Shown here one piece after another: positions 40,034 through 51,430 of a stretch of 64,000 nucleotides of DNA (its first letter is position 1; each line of letters begins with the position of its first letter). The DNA lies in the NCBI GenBank assembly GCA_040772885.1, contig JAXGXF010000006.1, positions 62,001 through 126,000 on the forward strand, written 5' to 3'. The notes beneath the pieces are model-generated. The model was not told the origin of the DNA, did no database searches, and saw only the letters and a list, made by a program, of their open reading frames with translations. Made by a program: the position numbers and the translations under genes. The stretch is from Pullichristensenella sp002068815 (GTDB taxonomy: Bacteria > Bacillota > Clostridia > Christensenellales > Aristaeellaceae).

Positions 40034-40654
40034 ATGGTCATCAATTCGATTTTCGATCCGTCGTTCAAAGCGTACGGCGCCGTGCACGCGGGCTTCGACA
40101 CCAAAGAGCTTCTCGACGCGCTCGAAAAGACGCCCGCGCCGGAAAGCGTCGTCTACGAGCCGAGCGTTCCGGAGCTCGAGGCGCTGCCGGCGTTTCGGGA
40201 GTTCCGCGAGAAGCTGTTCGGCGGCATGCCGATACAGTTCGGCTACTGCAACGGCGAAAACCATCTGCTCAACTGCGTCGAGTACCACCGGGACAGCGAA
40301 TTCGCGCTCGCCGCGACCGACCTGATCCTCTTGCTCGGAAAGCAGCAGGACATCGAGCCGGAGACCTTCCGCTACGACACCGCAAAGATCGAGGCGTTCA
40401 TGGTGACGAAGGGCACGCTCTACGAGCTGTACGCGACGACTCTGCACTACGCGCCCATCGGCGCCGGCGGCAAGTTCCGCTGCCTGATCGTGCTGCCGCG
40501 GCACACGAACTTCCCGCTCGCGTTCGACCCCGGCAAGGTCGGCGAGGCGAAGCTCCTGACGCACGTGAACAAGTGGCTGATCGCGCACCCGGACAGCCCC
40601 GAGGCGAAGGGCGGCGCGCACGTAGGCCTCGCCGGGGAAAATATCGCGATCTGA
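40034..40654 (+). CDS. DUF4867 family protein
   Basis: A 206-residue soluble protein of the DUF4867 family, a cupin-like fold related to ureidoglycolate-lyase-type proteins. Family-typical runs: VNSIFDPSFKAYG-type start (here INSIFDPSFKAYG), GYCNGENHLLNCVEYHRDSEFALAATDLILLLG, GTLYELYATTLHYAPIG, CLIVLPRHTNFPLAF, and NKWLIAHPDS. Members are associated with carbohydrate catabolic genes, but neighbours here (mrp, argG) give no pathway. AAGGAGG precedes ATG 40034. Confidence 0.8.
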   Translation: MVINSIFDPSFKAYGAVHAGFDTKELLDALEKTPAPESVVYEPSVPELEALPAFREFREKLFGGMPIQFGYCNGENHLLNCVEYHRDSEFALAATDLILLLGKQQDIEPETFRYDTAKIEAFMVTKGTLYELYATTLHYAPIGAGGKFRCLIVLPRHTNFPLAFDPGKVGEAKLLTHVNKWLIAHPDSPEAKGGAHVGLAGENIAI

Positions 40655-40684
40655 TCCGGGGGGCGCCGCACAATTTAACACATT

Positions 40685-40738
40685 TTATACGCGATTATGC
40701 GAAGAAGTGCTTGCTTTTTCCGCAAAATCGCGTATAAT
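40685..40738 (+). promoter_or_regulatory. argG promoter within a 17-bp inverted repeat
   Basis: TTGCTT 40711-40716, 16-bp spacer, TATAAT 40733-40738. A 17-bp inverted repeat (40685-40701 and 40721-40737, one mismatch, 19-nt centre) has its right arm covering the spacer and -10 box, so it is a candidate operator for a dimeric repressor. It does not look like an ARG box of ArgR. Confidence 0.6.
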
Positions 40739-40779
40739 ATGCGGCATGGATCGTATATTCATGCAAGGAGGTCGTTCCC

Positions 40780-41994
<1,215 letters not shown>

Positions 41995-42003
41995 TCCAAC
42001 GCG

Positions 42004-42035
42004 CGGGCTGCCGGGCAACGCCGACAGCCCGTTTT
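42004..42035 (+). terminator. hairpin with short T-run between argG and argH
   Basis: CGGGCTGCCGG (42004-42014) pairs with CCGACAGCCCG (42021-42031) with one mismatch, then four T, ending just before the argH ribosome site. Likely a leaky terminator or processing signal. Confidence 0.5.
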
Positions 42036-42048
42036 CATGGAGGAACAT

Positions 42049-43422
<1,374 letters not shown>

Positions 43423-43444
43423 GCGCATATTCAACACCCCCTTC

Positions 43445-43473
43445 TTGGAAATTTGCCGTTGATGGTATATAAT
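43445..43473 (+). promoter_or_regulatory. promoter of malQ-glgP
   Basis: TTGGAA 43445-43450, 17-bp spacer, TATAAT 43468-43473. Confidence 0.65.
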
Positions 43474-43506
43474 GGTCGTGGAGGCCATTTCCAAGGAGGG
43501 TTTTTC

Positions 43507-44976
43507 ATGCGCCGAAGCGGCGTGCTCATGCACATCACCTCGCTCCCATCCCCCGGCGGCATCGGCACGCTCGGGCGCGCGGCCTACGAGTTCGTCGGCT
43601 TCATGGCGCGCGCGGGGCTGTCGGTCTGGCAGATGCTGCCGATCGGGCCGACCGGCTACGGCGAGTCGCCCTACCAGTCCGCCTCGACGCACGCGGGAAA
43701 CCCGATGCTGATCGATCTCCCTCTGCTCGCAGAGGAGGGGCTGCTCCGCGCGGAGCTTCCGGAGCTCCCGGGCGACCCTTCGAAGGCCGATTTCGACGCC
43801 GTTCGGCGGGAAAAGGAAAAGCAGCTGCGGCTGTCGTTCGAGCAGTCGTTCGGCCTGGTCTCCCGCGAGGTGGCCGCGTTCGCCGCCGCGCGCCCGTGGC
43901 TCGACACCTACGCGCTCTATTCGGCCGTCAAGGACCATTTCGGCGGCGCGATGTGGTCGAAGTGGCCGCCGGAATACCGAAACAGGCGCTTGGTCCGCGA
44001 GGGGCCGTTCCGCGCGGAGATGGATTTTCACCTCTACTGCCAGTGGCTGTTCTTCCGCCAGTGGCATGCGCTCAAGGAATACGCGAATGCAAAGGGCATC
44101 GCGCTGTTCGGTGACATGCCGATCTACGTGGCCGAGGACTCCGCCGACACCTGGGCCGACCCGCAATTCTTCCAGCTCGGCCGCGATTTTCGGCCGCTGC
44201 GCGTCGCGGGCGTGCCGCCGGACTACTTCAGCCGGGACGGCCAGCGTTGGGGCAACCCGCTCTACCGCTGGGGCAGGCTGCGGCGCGACAAGTTCCGCTG
44301 GTGGCTGAACCGGCTCCGCTCGGCTTCCGAGATGTTCGACTGGCTGCGCATCGACCACTTCATCGGCTTCGCGAACTATTACTCGATCCCGGCCGCGTCG
44401 CCGACCGCGCGCGAGGGGAAGTGGGTCAGGGCGCCGGGGACGGCGCTGTTCAAGCGCGTTGCGAGAGAGCTGCCGGAGCTCGCGATCGTCGCCGAGGACT
44501 TGGGCGAGGTCGGCCCGCGCGTCAAAAAGCTGATCGCTCGCTTCGGCTATCCGGGCATGAAGGTCTTGTCGTTCGGCTTCGACAGCGACGAGAACAACCC
44601 GCACTTTCCGGGAAACATCGTCCCGAACTCGGTCGTCTACACCGGCACGCACGACAACGACACGGTCGCCGGCTGGTGGGAGAAGGCGGCGGAGCCGGTC
44701 AAGGCGTTCGCCCGGCGCTCGCTCCCCCAGATCGACGACATCGTGGACGCGATGATCGAGTGCGCGTTCCGGTCGATCGCCGACGCCGCGATCGTGCCGA
44801 TGCAGGATTTCCTGCATTTGGGCGGCGACGCGCGGATGAATTACCCCGGCACCGTCGGCGGAAACTGGCGGTGGAGGGTGCCGCCCGGCGCGGCGACGGA
44901 CGCGCTGGCCGACGGCATACGACTGCTGAACGACCGCACCGGACGCACCGTATCTGTGATGGAGGGAAAGCGATGA
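43507..44976 (+). CDS. malQ: 4-alpha-glucanotransferase (GH77)
   Basis: A 489-residue amylomaltase that moves maltodextrin units between chains. Signature regions: LPSPGGIGTLGRAAYEFV, MLPIGPTGYGESPYQS, GDMPIYVAEDSADTW, the nucleophile aspartate in FDWLRIDHFIGFANYY, AIVAEDLGEV, and YTGTHDNDTVAGWW. AAGGAGGG precedes ATG 43507. The stop overlaps the glgP start (ATGA), so the two glycogen or maltodextrin enzymes are made together. Confidence 0.96.
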   Translation: MRRSGVLMHITSLPSPGGIGTLGRAAYEFVGFMARAGLSVWQMLPIGPTGYGESPYQSASTHAGNPMLIDLPLLAEEGLLRAELPELPGDPSKADFDAVRREKEKQLRLSFEQSFGLVSREVAAFAAARPWLDTYALYSAVKDHFGGAMWSKWPPEYRNRRLVREGPFRAEMDFHLYCQWLFFRQWHALKEYANAKGIALFGDMPIYVAEDSADTWADPQFFQLGRDFRPLRVAGVPPDYFSRDGQRWGNPLYRWGRLRRDKFRWWLNRLRSASEMFDWLRIDHFIGFANYYSIPAASPTAREGKWVRAPGTALFKRVARELPELAIVAEDLGEVGPRVKKLIARFGYPGMKVLSFGFDSDENNPHFPGNIVPNSVVYTGTHDNDTVAGWWEKAAEPVKAFARRSLPQIDDIVDAMIECAFRSIADAAIVPMQDFLHLGGDARMNYPGTVGGNWRWRVPPGAATDALADGIRLLNDRTGRTVSVMEGKR

Positions 44977-47282
44977 ACACGATCGCCTGCGCGGAGAAGA
45001 TACTGCTGGCGCGCCACCGAAAGCCTCTCTCGGAGGCAAACGCTGCGCAGCTGCACGGCGCGCTCTCGGAGGCCGTGATGCTCGAAATCGCGCCGACCTG
45101 GTTAGAGAGCGAGCGCAGGCGCGCGGGGGGCCGCCGCGCGTTCTACCTGTCGGCGGAGTACCTGGTCGGCAGGCTCGTGTTCAACAACCTGCTGGCGCTC
45201 GGCTGCCTCGAGGACGTGCGCGCGCTGCTCTCGGACCGGGGCGTCGATTTGAATTGCCTCGAGGACGTCGAGGACGCGGCGCTCGGAAACGGCGGGCTCG
45301 GCCGGCTCGCGGCGTGCTTCCTCGACAGCGCCGCGACGATGGGCGTGCCGCTCGACGGCTACGGGCTGCGCTACCGCTTCGGGCTGTTTAAGCAGTTGAT
45401 CGAGGGCGGGCGGCAGGTCGAAATTCCGGACGACTGGGCGAAATGGGGCGACCCGTGGTCCGTGCGGCGCGACGAGTTCGCGGTGACGGTCCCGATGAAG
45501 ACCGGCGACGTGCGCGCGGTTCCGTACGACATGCCGGTGATCGGCCTCGGCGGAAGGAACATCGGAACGCTGCGGCTCTGGCAGGCGGAGAGCGAGCGCG
45601 AGCTCGACTTTTCGCTGTTCAACCAGCAGCAGTACGCGCGCGCGTCCGCCGCGAAGAACCGCGCAGAGGACATCACGAAGGTGCTCTACCCGAACGACAC
45701 GAGGGCCGCCGGCAAGCGCATGCGCATCCGGCAGCAGTATGTGCTCGTCAGCGCGAGCCTGCAGGACATGCTCCGGCAGTTCGACGCCCTGAACCTGCCG
45801 ATTTCGAAATTCCCGGAGATGGTCGCCGCGCAGCTGAACGACACGCACCCGGCGATGGCGATTCCGGAGCTGATCCGGCTGCTCGGGAGCCGCGGCGTGC
45901 CGTTCCCGGACGCGCTCGACGCCGCGCGGCGCGTGTTCAGCTACACGAACCACACCGTGATGCAGGAGGCGCTCGAGCGGTGGGACGCCGCGGTGCTTTC
46001 GAGCGTCGTGCCCGAGATCGCCGAGATCATCCGGCGGATCGATCACGCGTTCCGCCACGAGCTCGCCGAGAGGGGCGTCGACGCCGGGGGGCTCGCGATC
46101 GTCGAAAGCGGCGTCGTCCACATGGCGCGTCTGTCGGCGTACGCCTCGCACCGCGTCAACGGCGTCGCGGAGATACACTCGGAGCTGCTCAAGCGGACGG
46201 TGTTCCGGCGCTTCCACGAGCTGTACCCGGACCGCTTCACAAACGTGACGAACGGCGTCACGCAGCGGCGCTGGCTGATGCTCTGCAACCCCGAGCTCTC
46301 GCGCCTAATCGAGAGCCGCATCGGGGGCGGGTTCGCGGCGGACCTGCCGGCGCTCGCGAAATTGACGCCGCACCTCGAGGGCATGGTCGACGAATTCCTC
46401 GCCGTGAAGCGCGAGAAGAAGCGCCAGCTCGCCGAGTATGTGCTCAAGCGCGAGGGCGTCCGGCTGAACCCGGACTTCCTGTTCGACGTGCAGATCAAGC
46501 GGCTGCACGAATATAAGCGGCAACTGCTCAACGCGCTGTCCGTCTACGACCTCTACTGCGAGTGGAGGGACGGGAAGCTCCCGGATTTCACGCCGACCGC
46601 GTTCATCTTCGGGGCGAAGGCCGCGCCGGGCTACGCGCGCGCGAAGGCGATCATCTACTTCATCAACAAACTCGCGGAAATGATCGCCAGCGACGCCGCG
46701 GCGGGGGCCGCCATGCAGGTCCTTTTCCTGCCGAACTACAACTGCTCGCTCGCGGAGAAGATCATCCCGGCGGCGGACCTGTCCGAGCAGATTTCGCCCG
46801 CGGGCACCGAGGCGAGCGGCACCGGCAACATGAAGCTGATGCTCAACGGCGCGCCGACGATCGGCACGCTCGACGGCGCGAACGTCGAAATCGTCCGCGA
46901 GGCGGGGATCGGGAGCAACTTCATCTTCGGCGCGACGGTCGGGGAGCTCGCCGCGCTCTCCGATTACAATCCCCGCGCGGTCTACGAATCCGAGCCCCGC
47001 GTGAAGCGCGCGGTCGACGCCTTGCTTCTGTTCGACGACCCGGACGGCGCGCTCAAGGAATTGCACACGGCGCTGCTCGACGGCGCGAGCTGGCACAGGC
47101 CCGACCACTACTATGTGCTCAAGGACTTCCTGCCCTATCAGGAGGCGCGGCTCAAGGCGATGGAGGCGTACAAAGACCGGCGCGGCTTCGCGATGATGTG
47201 CCTCAAGAACATCGCGGGCGCGGGAAAATTCTCCTCCGACCGCTCGGTCGGGGAGTACGCGAGGAATATCTGGAGGGTGTAG
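44973..47282 (+). CDS. glgP: glycogen/maltodextrin phosphorylase
   Basis: A 769-residue GT35 phosphorylase that releases glucose 1-phosphate. Signature: YLSAEYLVGRLVFNNL, LGNGGLGRLAACFLDS, AAQLNDTHPAMAIPEL, and the PLP-lysine region EASGTGNMKLMLNGA. It is somewhat shorter than the 800-850 residues of many homologues. Coupled to malQ by a four-base overlap. The downstream gene is convergent with a gap of only 5 bp and no visible terminator between them. Confidence 0.96.
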   Translation: MNTIACAEKILLARHRKPLSEANAAQLHGALSEAVMLEIAPTWLESERRRAGGRRAFYLSAEYLVGRLVFNNLLALGCLEDVRALLSDRGVDLNCLEDVEDAALGNGGLGRLAACFLDSAATMGVPLDGYGLRYRFGLFKQLIEGGRQVEIPDDWAKWGDPWSVRRDEFAVTVPMKTGDVRAVPYDMPVIGLGGRNIGTLRLWQAESERELDFSLFNQQQYARASAAKNRAEDITKVLYPNDTRAAGKRMRIRQQYVLVSASLQDMLRQFDALNLPISKFPEMVAAQLNDTHPAMAIPELIRLLGSRGVPFPDALDAARRVFSYTNHTVMQEALERWDAAVLSSVVPEIAEIIRRIDHAFRHELAERGVDAGGLAIVESGVVHMARLSAYASHRVNGVAEIHSELLKRTVFRRFHELYPDRFTNVTNGVTQRRWLMLCNPELSRLIESRIGGGFAADLPALAKLTPHLEGMVDEFLAVKREKKRQLAEYVLKREGVRLNPDFLFDVQIKRLHEYKRQLLNALSVYDLYCEWRDGKLPDFTPTAFIFGAKAAPGYARAKAIIYFINKLAEMIASDAAAGAAMQVLFLPNYNCSLAEKIIPAADLSEQISPAGTEASGTGNMKLMLNGAPTIGTLDGANVEIVREAGIGSNFIFGATVGELAALSDYNPRAVYESEPRVKRAVDALLLFDDPDGALKELHTALLDGASWHRPDHYYVLKDFLPYQEARLKAMEAYKDRRGFAMMCLKNIAGAGKFSSDRSVGEYARNIWRV

Positions 47283-47287
47283 GGGAG

Positions 47288-48199
47288 TTACCGGCCGAGG
47301 TTCTTCGGCCTGAGCCCTATGTCGACCGGCGCGCCGATTTTTCCGTTGATGTATTTCTCGCAGACGGCGTTCCCGAGCGACGCGTACAAGAGCCGGTTCA
47401 GCGCGAGCCCGAACACGAGGTAGAAGAACCCGCCGAACATCAGCATGTAGACGGCGGCCTGCGGAAAGCCCGTGAACGCGACGTACAGCGCGACCGGGAA
47501 CGCGAGCGTCAGAATGCGCAGTCCCAGAAACTGCGGGAGCCGCGCGACCACGAGCACGAGCGCGTTTTTCAAGAGCTGGCGGAACGAGAGCCTGTAGGTG
47601 ACCATCAGCATGTAGAGCACCTCGAGCATCAGAAGCCACGCCGCCGCCGCCGCGAACACGAGCGCCTGCGGCACGATGAACAGTATGCTCACGTCCGAGA
47701 CCATGTCCGCGTAGAACCGCCACAGGATGAACGTCAGAACCGGCAGCGCGCCGGTGATCGTGGAGACCAGCAGCGCCTGCTTCCAGTTCTTGCGGAAGTG
47801 CTCGAAGAAGTCGCTTGCCGGGAAGCTGTGCTCGCCGCGCGCCCAGTTGCGCAGCACGTAGCTCGCGCCGGCGGTCGCGGGGCCGGTCAGCGCGACGAGC
47901 GGCCAGAGAACCAGCAGAAACGTGAACACGAGCGCGCTCACCTGGCCCGCGGCGTCGGCGGTCGACGCCGCGCTCGCGAGCGTCTGCTCGAGCGTCAGAA
48001 AGTTGACGCCCGTCCAGAGGATCGCGGGCAGCCAGAACGCGAGGTACAGGAGGTTCAGCCCGACCATCGCGCTCCAGCGAATCTTGAGCGCGTCGAAGAA
48101 CAGCTTCACGCGCGTGTCGGGCAGGTCCTCCGGCCGGAAATCCCTGCTCGCCGCGCGGTTCAGGCGCCCCGCGCCGAAGAGCTTGCCGACGATGTTCAT
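47288..48199 (-). CDS. DUF624 (YesL-like) membrane protein
   Basis: A 303-residue membrane protein with about five or six transmembrane helices. The DUF624 pattern is visible: an N-terminal hydrophobic segment (VGLNLLYLAFWLPAILW) after LKIRWSAMV, the glycine-proline turn LTGPATAGASYVLRNWARGE, and FFEHFRKNWKQALLV. YesL-type proteins occur with sugar transporters of gut Bacillota; role unknown. The minus-strand -10 TGC-TATAAT lies within 50 bp upstream. It converges on glgP. Confidence 0.82.
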   Translation of the reverse strand: MNIVGKLFGAGRLNRAASRDFRPEDLPDTRVKLFFDALKIRWSAMVGLNLLYLAFWLPAILWTGVNFLTLEQTLASAASTADAAGQVSALVFTFLLVLWPLVALTGPATAGASYVLRNWARGEHSFPASDFFEHFRKNWKQALLVSTITGALPVLTFILWRFYADMVSDVSILFIVPQALVFAAAAAWLLMLEVLYMLMVTYRLSFRQLLKNALVLVVARLPQFLGLRILTLAFPVALYVAFTGFPQAAVYMLMFGGFFYLVFGLALNRLLYASLGNAVCEKYINGKIGAPVDIGLRPKNLGR

Positions 48200-48232
48200 G
48201 CGACATACCCCCTATACGAACCCATTATAGCA

Positions 48233-48263
48233 GAAACGCGCCCCGTTGCATAGGGCGCGTTTC
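48233..48263 (-). terminator. terminator of the glycyl-radical enzyme gene
   Basis: An 11-bp perfect stem: on the plus strand GAAACGCGCCC (48233-48243) and GGGCGCGTTTC (48253-48263). The T residues form the end of the stem and overlap the region of the next minus-strand promoter. Confidence 0.6.
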
Positions 48264-48273
48264 CGCATACACG

Positions 48274-50313
48274 TCATATCGCGTACGATGTCCTCGCGAT
48301 GATCTGGTCCTGGTACATGCGGTCGAGCTGCACGAAGTGGCCGCTCCAGCCCCAGACGCGCACGATGAGCTGGCGGTGCTTTTCGGGGTGCCTCTGCGCG
48401 TCGAGCAGCGTCTCGCGGCTGACGGCGTTCAACTGCAGCTGGTGGCCGCCGAGCAGCACGAACGTGCGCACGAGCTGCGCGACCTTCTTGAGCCCCTCGC
48501 CGTTGCGGAACACCGTGTCGTGGAGCTCCAGCGTCAAGGGCCCGCCGTTGATCGCGCGCGCGAGCGCCGGGCGCGCGAAGCCCTCGAGCACCGTCAGCGG
48601 GCCGGCGTCCTGCAGAAGCAGCGCCGGGGAGAAGTTCGCCGGGAGCCGCTCGCCCTTCCTGCGGCCGTCCGCGGTCGCGCCGAGATGGTCGGCATGCCAG
48701 ACGTAGTACATCGCCGAGCCGGTGCCCGCGCGGAAGATGCCGCCGCGCTCGTTTTTCAGGCCGTCCAGCGAGTCCGCGAACGCCCCGAGCAGCCAGTCGG
48801 CGAGCGGCTCGCACGAGGGATCGCGGCCGAGCTTCGGGGCCTCCGCGCGCAGCAGGTGCAGAAGCTCCGCGTCGCCGTCGAAATTCCGCTCCATCGCCCC
48901 GACGAGCGCCTCGGCATTTACCCGGCCTTCTTCAAACACGAATTTCCGGACCGCGGCGAGCGCGTCGACCGCGTTCGCGAAGCCCGTGCCGTGCACGCCG
49001 TAGTTGTTGTACTTGGCCCCGAGGCTGATGTCCTGCCCGCGCTCGAGGCAGCCCGCCATCATCACGCTCTGCCACGGCGCCGGCTCGATCCGTATGTTCC
49101 GCACGCCGTCCGCGATCTCGGCCGCCTTTTCGCGGAGCCGCGCTTCGACGAGCGCCTGAAATTCCTCGAAATTCGCGGCGTCCGCGAGTCCGTCGACGCA
49201 CGCGGAGCGCACGACCTCGGCCAGCGGCATCGCGCCGATGTTCGGGATGTCCATCGCGACGCCGGGCACGATGAACTCCCAGCACGCGGCGACCGTGTAG
49301 TTGCGCGCGTCCTCCAAATCGTACCCGAGCGCGATGAGCCCGGGGATCACGACGTCGTCGTTCGCGTATTGCGGGAAGCCGAGCCCCTGCTTCGTCAATT
49401 CCGTGCAACGCTCGTAGATCCCGAGCGGCGTGTTCTTGTTGACGCGGAGGTTGATCTTCGGGTCGATGCGCTTGAGCTCGAGGCTCGCCGTCAGGCAGAG
49501 CGCCGTCAGCGCGTTCGAGGCGTCGCGCCCCTCGCGGTCGCAGCCGCCGAGCATCATGCTCTGGCCGTTGTCGCCCTGCTGCATGCCGGTGTAGAGGTCG
49601 CTGTCGCGGTTGAACGTCAGGAAGAACTCCTCGAGAAGCTCGAGCGCGTCCGCCTCCGACATTCCGCGCTCAAAATCACTCTTCAGATACGGCCACATGT
49701 ACTGGTCGAACCGCCCGACCGTGTTGTGGTAGACGTTCGAGGCCCAGAGCGACAGGTGCAGCATCCGGAACATCCGGAGCGCGTTCGGGAAGTCCTTCGC
49801 GCCCAAGCGGATCGCGTCCTTGAGCCCCTCGCCGTCCGGGAGCAGGTCGGCATACCGGTCGGCAAACGCGATCACCGCGTCGATCGTCTCGATCGCGGCC
49901 TCGAGGAAGTCGCGGTCGCCGCGTCCCTCGGCGAGCACCTTTTCGGCAACCGCGCGGCGGGGGAGCAGCCCCTCGCGGAGCACGCCCTCGTAGTCCGACG
50001 AGATGTTGCAGACGCGCCCCTGTTCGTGCATGAAGCGGCCCGCGAACAGGCGCTCCTTTTCGCCGTCCGTGTAGATGTCCGGGAACGCCGGAACCGTGCG
50101 GATGCCGGGGATGCGCTCGCCCGGCCGGACGAGAACGCGCTCCTCCTCGAGCAGCAGCCGAAGCCGCCTCGACGCGCGCTTCACCAGCGGCAAATCCTCC
50201 CGCGCGATCTCCTCCTGCAGTTCCCGAAAGCGTTCGCCCGAAAGGGGCGCCCGCAGCGCCCGGTGCTCGCCCTCGACGATCCAGTCGAGCAGCGCCCGTA
50301 TCCTCTCCGTCAT
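48274..50313 (-). CDS. uncharacterised glycyl-radical enzyme (pyruvate formate-lyase superfamily)
   Basis: A 679-residue anaerobic radical enzyme. The C-terminal glycyl loop is IVRVWGWSGHFVQLD, where the glycine after RVW carries the radical, followed by QDQIIARTSYAI; the active-site cysteine is in YTVAACWEFIVPG near residue 345. It is shorter than PFL (about 760) or diol-dehydratase-type enzymes (about 790-850). The glycyl context (G-W-S-G) is not that of PFL or of the hydroxyproline, choline or isethionate lyases I know, so the substrate is open. The activase gene precedes it with a four-base overlap. Confidence 0.88.
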   Translation of the reverse strand: MTERIRALLDWIVEGEHRALRAPLSGERFRELQEEIAREDLPLVKRASRRLRLLLEEERVLVRPGERIPGIRTVPAFPDIYTDGEKERLFAGRFMHEQGRVCNISSDYEGVLREGLLPRRAVAEKVLAEGRGDRDFLEAAIETIDAVIAFADRYADLLPDGEGLKDAIRLGAKDFPNALRMFRMLHLSLWASNVYHNTVGRFDQYMWPYLKSDFERGMSEADALELLEEFFLTFNRDSDLYTGMQQGDNGQSMMLGGCDREGRDASNALTALCLTASLELKRIDPKINLRVNKNTPLGIYERCTELTKQGLGFPQYANDDVVIPGLIALGYDLEDARNYTVAACWEFIVPGVAMDIPNIGAMPLAEVVRSACVDGLADAANFEEFQALVEARLREKAAEIADGVRNIRIEPAPWQSVMMAGCLERGQDISLGAKYNNYGVHGTGFANAVDALAAVRKFVFEEGRVNAEALVGAMERNFDGDAELLHLLRAEAPKLGRDPSCEPLADWLLGAFADSLDGLKNERGGIFRAGTGSAMYYVWHADHLGATADGRRKGERLPANFSPALLLQDAGPLTVLEGFARPALARAINGGPLTLELHDTVFRNGEGLKKVAQLVRTFVLLGGHQLQLNAVSRETLLDAQRHPEKHRQLIVRVWGWSGHFVQLDRMYQDQIIARTSYAI

Positions 50314-51164
50314 AGTGCCACCGCCTTTATGCCGTATTGTTCGAAGATCGCCAGGTTCATGTTGGGCTCCTTGTCGACGTCGAAGCCCGGGCGGTATTCC
50401 TCGCCGACGAGCCCATACTTCGCGCCCGCCGAGCGGTTGTAGCGCAGGAGCTCGACGCGCTCGAGGTTTTCCGCGCCCGCGAGCAGCCGCGCCGTCGCTT
50501 CAAGGTTCTCGTCCGAATCGTTGACGCCGGGGATGACCGGCACGCGCGAGCGGAACGGCACCCCCGACCGGATCAGCGCGCCGAGGTTCTTGAGAATCAA
50601 CTCGTTCGATACACCCGTCCAGCGCCGGTGTTCCTCCGGGTCGACGAGCTTGATGTCCATCATCACGAGGTCCATGCGCGAGATCATCGACAGGAACGCG
50701 CCCTCGGAGGCGAACCCGCAGGTCTCGATCGCCCTGTGGACGCCCGGCAGCCGGTCCGCGACGTCCTCGACGAACGCAAGCTGCAAAAGCGCCTCGCCGC
50801 CCGAGAACGTCACGCCGCCGCCGTTGAGCGCGAGCACCTTCGCGTGCCGGAGGACGCGCTCGGCGACGGCGCTCGCCGACATCGGCGTCCCGACGATTTT
50901 GATCGCCCCGTTCGGGCAAACCGGGACGCACATTCCGCACGCGGTGCACATGTCCGGCGTCGGGCAGATTTCGCGGCAGCGCCCGCAGTCCGTGCAGAGA
51001 CTCTTCGTGACCGCGCGCTCGGGCCGGGGTTTCAGGCCCTCCGGGTTGTGGCACCACCGGCAGCGCAGCGGGCAGCCCTTCAAAAACACCGCGACGCGTA
51101 TGCCCGGCCCGTCGAACACCGCGAATTCCTCGATGTCGAACACGATCCCGACCGTGTCCCGCAT
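50310..51164 (-). CDS. glycyl-radical enzyme activating enzyme (radical SAM)
   Basis: A 284-residue activase that installs the glycyl radical. The radical-SAM motif is LKGCPLRCRWCHNPEG (C-x3-C-x2-C), followed by two ferredoxin-like clusters (CTDCGRCREICP and CTACGMCVPVCP), then TFSGGEALLQL. I start at ATG 51164, after AAGGAGG; a longer frame continues upstream without homology and through an array of palindromes. The stop overlaps the enzyme gene, so the pair is one operon. Confidence 0.92.
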   Translation of the reverse strand: MRDTVGIVFDIEEFAVFDGPGIRVAVFLKGCPLRCRWCHNPEGLKPRPERAVTKSLCTDCGRCREICPTPDMCTACGMCVPVCPNGAIKIVGTPMSASAVAERVLRHAKVLALNGGGVTFSGGEALLQLAFVEDVADRLPGVHRAIETCGFASEGAFLSMISRMDLVMMDIKLVDPEEHRRWTGVSNELILKNLGALIRSGVPFRSRVPVIPGVNDSDENLEATARLLAGAENLERVELLRYNRSAGAKYGLVGEEYRPGFDVDKEPNMNLAIFEQYGIKAVAL

Positions 51165-51243
51165 GCCCCCGCCTCCTTTATACCCGGCGCGTCCCTTGGT
51201 AATCACTGATTTATTCGGCGGCAGGCTTGCCGGTCGCTTTTCC

Positions 51244-51384
51244 GCCCCCACAAGGTTGCTTTCCCTTCGGGAAAGCAAGTCGCAGCGCGACCGTTCGATT
51301 CAAATGCATTTGAATCGCACGCCGTTGTCGCTCATCCGGTCGCCGTAGCGCCGCTACGGCTCCCTTCTGGCTCCGTGTGGGGAC
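51244..51384. repeat. palindrome array between activase and oxidoreductase genes
   Basis: Three hairpins are nested in a weaker long-range stem (51244-51252 with 51376-51384, 8 of 9). Inside: TTGCTTTCCC 51256-51265 with GGGAAAGCAA 51269-51278; a perfect 22-bp palindrome 51296-51317 centred on ATGCAT; and GCCGTAGCG 51342-51350 with CGCTACGGC 51352-51360. Short open frames crossing it are not convincing genes. Confidence 0.7.
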
Positions 51385-51430
51385 GAAAAATCGCCTCGGC
51401 AATCCACCACCGAATGAAATCCGTGCTTAC

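Noticed and set aside
51211..51402. A 63-codon minus-strand open frame
   Set aside because: Covers the palindrome array, basic low-complexity product, no ribosome site.
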